62,465 nt of DNA, taken from contig NZ_JADOGI010000038.1 of the NCBI RefSeq assembly GCF_015645445.1, positions 1 to 62,465 of the forward strand. Direction: 5' to 3'. The stretch comes from Nonomuraea cypriaca. GTDB taxonomy: Bacteria > Actinomycetota > Actinomycetes > Streptosporangiales > Streptosporangiaceae. Made by a program: the position numbers and the translations under genes. This document shows, piece after piece, positions 59,001-62,465 of the stretch (positions are counted from its first letter, which is position 1; each line of letters starts with the position of its first letter). The notes beneath the pieces were generated by a model that was not told the origin of the DNA, ran no database searches, and saw only the letters and a program-made list of their open reading frames with translations.

Positions 59001-59557
59001 CGCTCGCGCTGCCACACCGCGAAGTCCGGGTACTGGATCTCCGGTTCGGGCAGGTCGGCCGAGTGGCCCTCGATCGCGGCGCGATAGCTCCCGGCCAGCT
59101 CCCGCAGCAGCACATCCTGCGCCCATCCATCGCAGACGATGTGGTGCAGCGCCAACAGCATCACCGTCTCGTCGTCGGTCTCGCGCATCGCCGACGCCCT
59201 GATCAACCGGTCGTGCGCGATGTCGAAGGGTGTGTACCGGAAGGCATCCACCCGCCGGTCCACCTCGCTCGCCCGCTCGGTCGCGGGCATCGCCCGCAGG
59301 TCGTCCACTTCGAACCCGATCGGCCACGAGTCGCGGACCACCTGCCTCGGCGTGCCGTCGATCACCGAGAAGTACGTGCGCAGGGCGTCGTGGCGGGCCA
59401 CGACGTCGTTCAGCGCGGCCCGCATGGCGGGTTCGTCGAACTCGCCGCGCAGCCGCAGCACCATAGCGATGTTGTAGGTCGGCGAGTCGGGATGCAACTC
59501 GTGGACGAACCACAGCCGTTCCTGTGCGAAGGAGAGCGGGAAGATGTACTCGATCAT
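53030..59557 (-). CDS. NRPS-PKS with gutted A and absent AT, C-(A)-T-KS-KR-T-TE
   Basis: 2175 residues from ATG 59557 (MIEYIFPLSFAQERLWF), in ATGA overlap with the peptidase gene. C (1-440) has HHIVCDG (about 141). Residues about 450-690 are a shrunken A domain: the N-terminal strand pattern and a fragment near the end remain, but no TSGSTGxPKG, YGPTE, YRTGD or NGKxxR motif. T1 has FFDLGGHSLAM (about 729). KS has TACSTSL (about 962), HGTGT and GHLD. After the KS the linker runs straight to the post-AT motif PLPTYAFDKRRYF with no GHSxG, so AT is missing. KR has GAGGVIG (about 1576) and GAYAASN. T2 has FFDLGGDSLLAL (about 1863). TE has GYSMGG (about 1986), SIDGYPP and GSHERLL. Confidence 0.92.
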   Translation of the reverse strand: MIEYIFPLSFAQERLWFVHELHPDSPTYNIAMVLRLRGEFDEPAMRAALNDVVARHDALRTYFSVIDGTPRQVVRDSWPIGFEVDDLRAMPATERASEVDRRVDAFRYTPFDIAHDRLIRASAMRETDDETVMLLALHHIVCDGWAQDVLLRELAGSYRAAIEGHSADLPEPEIQYPDFAVWQRERVEEGADRAALDYWCDKLAGAVSSELPGDFARGQADPVAGARHTFVIPAEVVDRLKPMLAQEQATTFMMLLAGLDMLLARLTGTDDVLIGTSVAGRTRPELDSVIGCFLNTLVLRTDLSGDPTFREVLRRARDTALGALEHQDPPFEQVVAALEVPRDMSRAPLFQVMFVYQNVPSDDVTLPGLDGTLELLTNETSKFDILLDAYADPQGIVCRLEYLAGLFEPRTMELFGSQLIRLLVAVAKDPDRRLSQLELVDPMEPEAWSETHTPVGRLLELQTRRRPDAPAIRTPERTTTYAEVFTAAQEFADRLHERDLRPGEPVPLTAETLEDRAAGLFGILMAGGSLALPELFTGDHAAAAVHWLREALSDEELSAMAAGDLLELLGPLCWGGTVHIEGNTQPAVALAMVPKLGAPIPDVSARRRIAVYTPAGLPCAIVASDGLSALPIEGVEIRLLDGAGHPVPVRRPGIVHIGGVPVDDLCRWRDDGALVPGLSVGPETGSHGADGTDAADAADDDEVLERVVTVWREVLGLDQVSPDVNFFDLGGHSLAMVRVQAALAKEFDRRLPLLQLFAHPTARSLARMIGSRDVEAAATVATIEPVEPVEGFPPLAVIGMACLFPGAAGTDEFWRNLLDGVDSTQELTDDELRAAGLTEEEFHAGNYVRRIGLVRGGDLFDAGYFGMSGREAELVDPQQRFFLETAHDALQDAGYDIEQFSGRIGLFGGTGLNLYGWLNVALNPAKSELTHLQGLLAVEKDHAATRAAYKLNLRGPALSVQTACSTSLVAVCTAAKALAMGECDIAVAGGTNMTANPSGYHYTPGGITSPDGRCRAFDADSGGTTPGMGSGFVVLRPLRDAVAAGDTVHAVIIGAATNNDGSDKVGYTAPSISGQEAVLRAAHRTARIDPRSIGYVEAHGTGTALGDPIELSALNRAFGDMKVNCAIGSVKSNIGHLDAAAGVAGFIKATLIVRNGVIPPSLHYRAPNPEIEFGGFRVNTEITPWPAGYERRRAGVSAFGVGGTNAHVVLEEAPAIAPSDPPGSSELIVLSADGEESLRKSADRLAAHLDAHRDLNLADVAFTLQVGRRARPLRLALEARDVADAVTALRSWDLTRLRIRRTGPGCPTVREGDVAEAWLAGASIAWSGLHVGKRRRRIPLPTYAFDKRRYFVEIEQPGVDEHRRDTVYLPTWTRVLGDNPRQGTHCFVIHDGSALAEELVAGLSAIGARVVPLGVDDDLMASVRALRAEATAPTTIVHCVGSDVEDLTGYRSLLALARTLATEHVAEEVVVITDAGQAVAGERALNPFAAMQRALAVVMQQELFGLTCRTIDVATCVDTVPVAAHRAAAEALSPAVGPLVALRGSDRWVPHYAPLRLPEPPERTTLREHGTFLVLGAGGVIGRAIARRLARRARARLVLVQRSAWTDEAFLTELTDCGAEVMTARADITDVVALREVTAAAEKRFGAVHGVVNTAGVVHEDYAMLLPDLDDEVCDRNFRAKLAVTDALWQVFGDHELDFCVLASSVSAVLGGLGYGAYAASNAYVDTFVERARRGRPNRWMAIDWDAWRNETAEAGSPLGISLERHALTSEEGGDLFERMVTGEPPARLVTSTTDLHARLEDWVNSVAERPETSSRRYPRPELKTAFVAPRTAVESLLVEIWSEILGLERVGVFDDFFDLGGDSLLALHLVDGMEARFGRSVPLEAVLTSTTIERLAELISQGSEGSSVVVPLGGDGAASLFLIHPLAGTVLCYRGLGERLGVTLFGVQSPGLVEDPEQPLSFMDLVERYHAEIKSVQSEGPYLVGGYSMGGGLAFEVARRLVDGGDEVAWVGSIDGYPPQRGSAFFDNAELMAESMRELLTGVGITADPATMTSLPPEVDSGRFADRVDVVAEWMRGHRLLSPNADVRRRARLLLVGVDNRNAYHRWQPGEFGSRMNVYATSESAEVIGADTLGWQRFARAEGQVITGSHERLLTEPMLTELVGRLRRDVAAPR

Positions 59558-61226
59558 GCCTCGTCCCTTCCGGCGATCCGGAGCTCGCCGCAGAAAACAT
59601 CCTGGTAATGCCGTAGTTCCCGGGTGAGGGAGGCGTCGATGGTGGCCGCCTTGCGGAATCCGTGGCCCTCGCCCTCGAAGAAGACACAGGTCACAAGGTC
59701 TGAGGGCACCCGCGAGCGGCACAGCTCGACCTGCTCGGGGCGGCAGATGGTGTCGGCAAGGCCCTGCTGGATCAGCAGCGGGGCACGCAGCCCGGCGCCA
59801 CGATGCGACGGCGAACGGCGGCGGAACTCGGCCGCGTCCTCGATCGGATCGCCCACCATCGACAGCAGATAGTGGGACTCGAAGTCGTGTGTGCCGGAGC
59901 CATGCCATAAGGGCAGGTCGAGGACGGATAGGAGCTGCACCCGGCCGCGTAGAGGTCGTCGGATGCGGTCAGCGCCACCGCGGTGGTCCACCCGCTCGCG
60001 CTGCCGCCGCGAATGGCCACCGGGCGGGGGTCGATGGCGCCCTCGGCAACGAGTGCCCCGCACCACGGCGGCGCAGTCGGCGACCTCGAGCACGCCCCAT
60101 TGTCCGATCAGCCGGTCGCGATGGGCGCCGCCGCGTCTGGTGGACCCGCCGTGCTGCACGTCGACCACGAGGAAGCCGCGGCTCGTGAAGAACGTGATCT
60201 CCTGACGACGGGTCAGGTGGCTGCGGTAGGTGGATTCACCGTGGACGAACACCACGCACGGCGGCAGCTCATCCGTCGCCGCGATGCGTCGGCCGTCTGT
60301 CGCCACCGAGGCCCACTCGGTAAAGGACGAGGCGACGTCGGTGAGGCGGCCGACGTGGAGTACGCCGAGGGACATCTCACCGTCACCGTGCACCACCGCG
60401 AGTCGCCCGTCGTTCAGCGGCGCACACCAGCGCCAGCCGATGCGCCACAACGCGTCCGCGAAGTCGTGTGGCATTGGGCAGAGCGCCATCACCGACCGGT
60501 CCGGTCGCAGGGCGGCGGGGGTTCCACCAGCCGGATCGGTCGGTGATGGCGAGCAGTGTCCGGCTCGGACGGTGACCACTCGACCTGGGAGATCGACTCG
60601 CCGGGACCGCCGATCCAGACCTGCGGCTCGAACAGCGTGCCGTCGGCACGCACGGTCGCCACCTCCCAGCCGAGCCGGGCGACGCGGTCGCCGCCGGTCG
60701 ACAGGCGGGGACCGGTCAGGAACCGGTGCGTGGCGGCCAGCACCCGGATCCGCCCGAGGTCGGTGGACGCCGAACCGTCGAGCGGGAACGCCACAGGGCT
60801 GCGCGCCGCAGCCTCCTCGCGGAGGCATCACACCTCCGACTCGCGCCAGATCGTGAAGTCGCCGTAGCGGACGCCCTCCGCAACGGGTGTCAGCGGCCGA
60901 ACCTCGCCATCCGGGAACGGGCGATGAACCCGGCCGTCTGCGACATCGCTGAAGACCACGCCGTCCGCGCCGACCGGAGCCCAGGGCCGGACACCATATT
61001 CGATGATCCGTGACCGAACGTGTCGGCCGGGCAGCAGCTCGGTGATGTGATCGCCATCGAAGGCCATCAGGGCGTCCCGGCCGTCGTCAATCGGAAGGTT
61101 CTCGACCCAACACTCACGGTGACCGACGAAGTCGATCCACTCCACCGTCGCATCGACGGCGGCAACATCGAGACCCGTCATCGGCGACGGCCACCGTCCG
61201 AAGGGCGCGATGATGGAAGCGGTCAT
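59554..61226 (-). pseudogene. S9-family prolyl oligopeptidase-like peptidase, broken
   Basis: The pieces add up to an S9 acylaminoacyl-peptidase-like protein with a beta-propeller and an alpha/beta hydrolase domain, but the frame is interrupted at least five times. There is an in-frame TGA at 60828-60830 where Trp is expected (EV-stop-CLREEA). One indel lies near 60555. Another lies between about 60475 and 60530. An extra G is seen near 60090. A base is missing near 59920. The catalytic residues are all still encoded, in different frames: GGSASGW, Asp in GLADTICRPEQ, His in GEGHGFRK. The 3' end overlaps the synthetase ATG. It may once have cleaved a prodrug or given self-resistance. Sequencing error could explain some indels but not easily all. 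Confidence 0.8.
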
Positions 61227-61441
61227 GAATATCTCCCCGTGACGGCCGAATGTCTCAGGATTTCAACAGAATCGGAAAGCGAAGTCCATGCCTCGCAAGC
61301 CACGCGTGGTGATGCGATTACATCGGAGTGGCAGACCAGGGTCGTACCACGAGTTTGGTGCCGACGGTCACGGAGCTGTTTCTCGTGGCCACCAGCCGGG
61401 AACCGCCGCCGGATGATCATCAAGGCCGTGGCGATCGCTCC

Positions 61442-61466
61442 TTAAGAGATCCTGGGTAGGCAGCCC
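61442..61466. repeat. possible IS5-type terminal repeat remnant
   Basis: TTAAGAGATCCTGGGTAGGC resembles the end shared by the elements at 1104 and 2574 (TAAGAGAT, then a GGGTAGG-like block). The rest of 61227-61681 shows no supported gene. Confidence 0.3.
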
Positions 61467-61681
61467 TTTGACGGGTTGTCACCTCTCGGCCCGGCGGGTG
61501 CATGGCCTGCGATCGGATCGCCGCTTGACGGCTCGCGTGCAGTGGCGCCGGCCCCGCCGGGACGAGGGCGTCGAGATCGGCATCAGGAAAGAGCCCCGTC
61601 TTGAGGGCCGCAGTAATGAGCTTCCGGCAGACGTCCTCACCGAACCCCCTTGAGGTGACCTGCAGCGGAAGGAGTCACACC

Positions 61682-62352
61682 GTGGGATGGGACTGGGGTA
61701 GTCAGCGGCACGCGGTCACCGTACTGGATGAGACCGGCGCCACCACCCAGCGATGGAACCTCAGTCACACCGAAGACGGCATCACCACCACCCTGCGCCG
61801 CCTGGCCTCCTACGGCGATCCCACTCAGGCGCCCGTCGCGATTGAGACCAGCAAGGGACTGGTCGTCGACCGGCGGCTGGCCGCCGGGCACCCGGTCGTG
61901 GCCATCCACCCTGGCACCTTCACCGCGATGCGTCCCCGCTGGGGCGCCTCCCGCGCCAAGAGCGACGCCTTCGACAGCTTCATGCTGGCCGACCTGCTCC
62001 GCTCCGGCGCACCCCACCTGCGGTTCCTCACCCCACCAAGGCGCATACGCTGGAGATCCAAGCCCTGTCACGCCAGCGCAGCGACCTCGTCGCCGCCCGC
62101 GTCAGCGCCGTCAACCAGCTGCGGGCCCTGCTGGAGGCGCACTGGCCTGGCGCTGCTCGTTTGTTCTCTCACCTGGACTCCGACATCTCGCTGTCGTTCC
62201 TGGAACGCTTCCCCAGCCCGCAATCGGCCGCCAAGCTGAACGCCACCACGATGACGGCGTTCCTGCGCCGATGCCGCTACACCGGCGGCAAGTCCGGTGC
62301 CGAACTCGTCGAACGCCTGCGCCAGGCACCCAAGCCCGCTAGTACTACATAG
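61682..62352 (+). pseudogene. IS110-family transposase, frameshifted and truncated
   Basis: GTG 61682 follows GGAAGGAG. The first frame gives VGWDWGSQRHAVTVLDETG, VAIETSKGLVVDRRLAAGHP and AKSDAFDSFMLADLLRS, the DEDD domain of IS110 transposases. Near 62038 the frame shifts; the second frame continues LSRQRSDLVAARVSAVNQLR and HLDSDISLSFLERFPSPQ, then stops at 62350. The C-terminal domain is missing, so it is dead. It belongs to a different IS110 subgroup from the fragment at 3489. Confidence 0.8.
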
Positions 62353-62465
62353 CTAGATCTGTAGGACCTGTAGGCGCAGGTGCCGCTTGAAGTGGTGCCT
62401 GCGTGCTCGAGCTTGGTGGCTGCGACGCTGCTCGGACCAGTAAAGTCCCAGCTCAACAGCGTGAT

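Noticed and set aside
59560..59908. N-terminal extension of the last megasynthase upstream of ATG 59557
   Set aside because: The extension is Arg/Pro-rich antisense-like sequence inside the peptidase gene. ATG 59557 gives the normal C-domain start and an ATGA overlap.

Overview
The window is high-GC actinomycete DNA. GTG and TTG starts, ATGA/GTGA overlaps between genes, a SARP regulator and an MbtH protein all fit; the genus cannot be read from the sequence. About 55 kb (4.1-59.6 kb) is one hybrid NRPS/PKS biosynthetic region. Both flanks are littered with broken insertion sequences: 0-4.1 kb on the left and 61.4-62.4 kb on the right.

Left to right. 0-4.1 kb holds an IS5-type transposase that cuts a LapA-like gene, an aldo/keto reductase, and fragments of at least four other transposases. 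4.1-7.0 kb (minus) is an NRPS whose condensation and carrier domains have lost key residues. 7.27-18.0 kb (plus) is a short assembly line: A(Ser)-T-C-A(Gly)-T, then KS-AT-KR-T-TE, a 46-codon coupled ORF and a phosphopantetheinyl transferase. 30.5-18.0 kb (minus) is an overlapping operon: a 78-aa unknown, KS-AT-KR-T, A(Thr)-T-C-C-A(Ser)-T, a GNAT remnant and an ATP-grasp ligase. After an IS-scarred gap comes a SARP regulator (31.7-33.8 kb, plus). 46.5-33.7 kb (minus) is a second operon: MFS exporter, KS-AT-T-C, Fe(II)/2OG dioxygenase, T-C-A-T, stand-alone A and stand-alone T.

46.7-53.0 kb (plus) is the most distinctive part: an acyl-CoA dehydrogenase, a class II aminoacyl-tRNA-synthetase-like amino acid:carrier protein ligase, a 3-hydroxyacyl-CoA dehydrogenase-like enzyme and a free ACP. 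Together these look like an aminomalonyl-ACP extender-unit pathway. A formyltransferase with an orphan tail, an MbtH protein and a type II thioesterase follow. 59.6-53.0 kb (minus) is a C-(gutted A)-T-KS-KR-T-TE megasynthase whose extension module has no AT. Upstream of it is a heavily mutated S9 peptidase gene.

How the parts may work together (inference). Two proteins carry terminal thioesterases, so the region may make two products or one product with two release points. Two adenylation domains lack a usable carrier partner: the beta-alanine-like A at 4.1-7.0 kb and the Leu-like stand-alone A. Two in-line carrier domains lack a usable adenylation domain: the first T of the 35.7-39.2 kb protein and the first T of the 53.0-59.6 kb protein. 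This suggests loading in trans. The AT-less KS and the AT with an AAAH motif are the two candidate users of the free extender-unit ACP. All specificity codes were read by eye from the A4-A5 motifs and are tentative.
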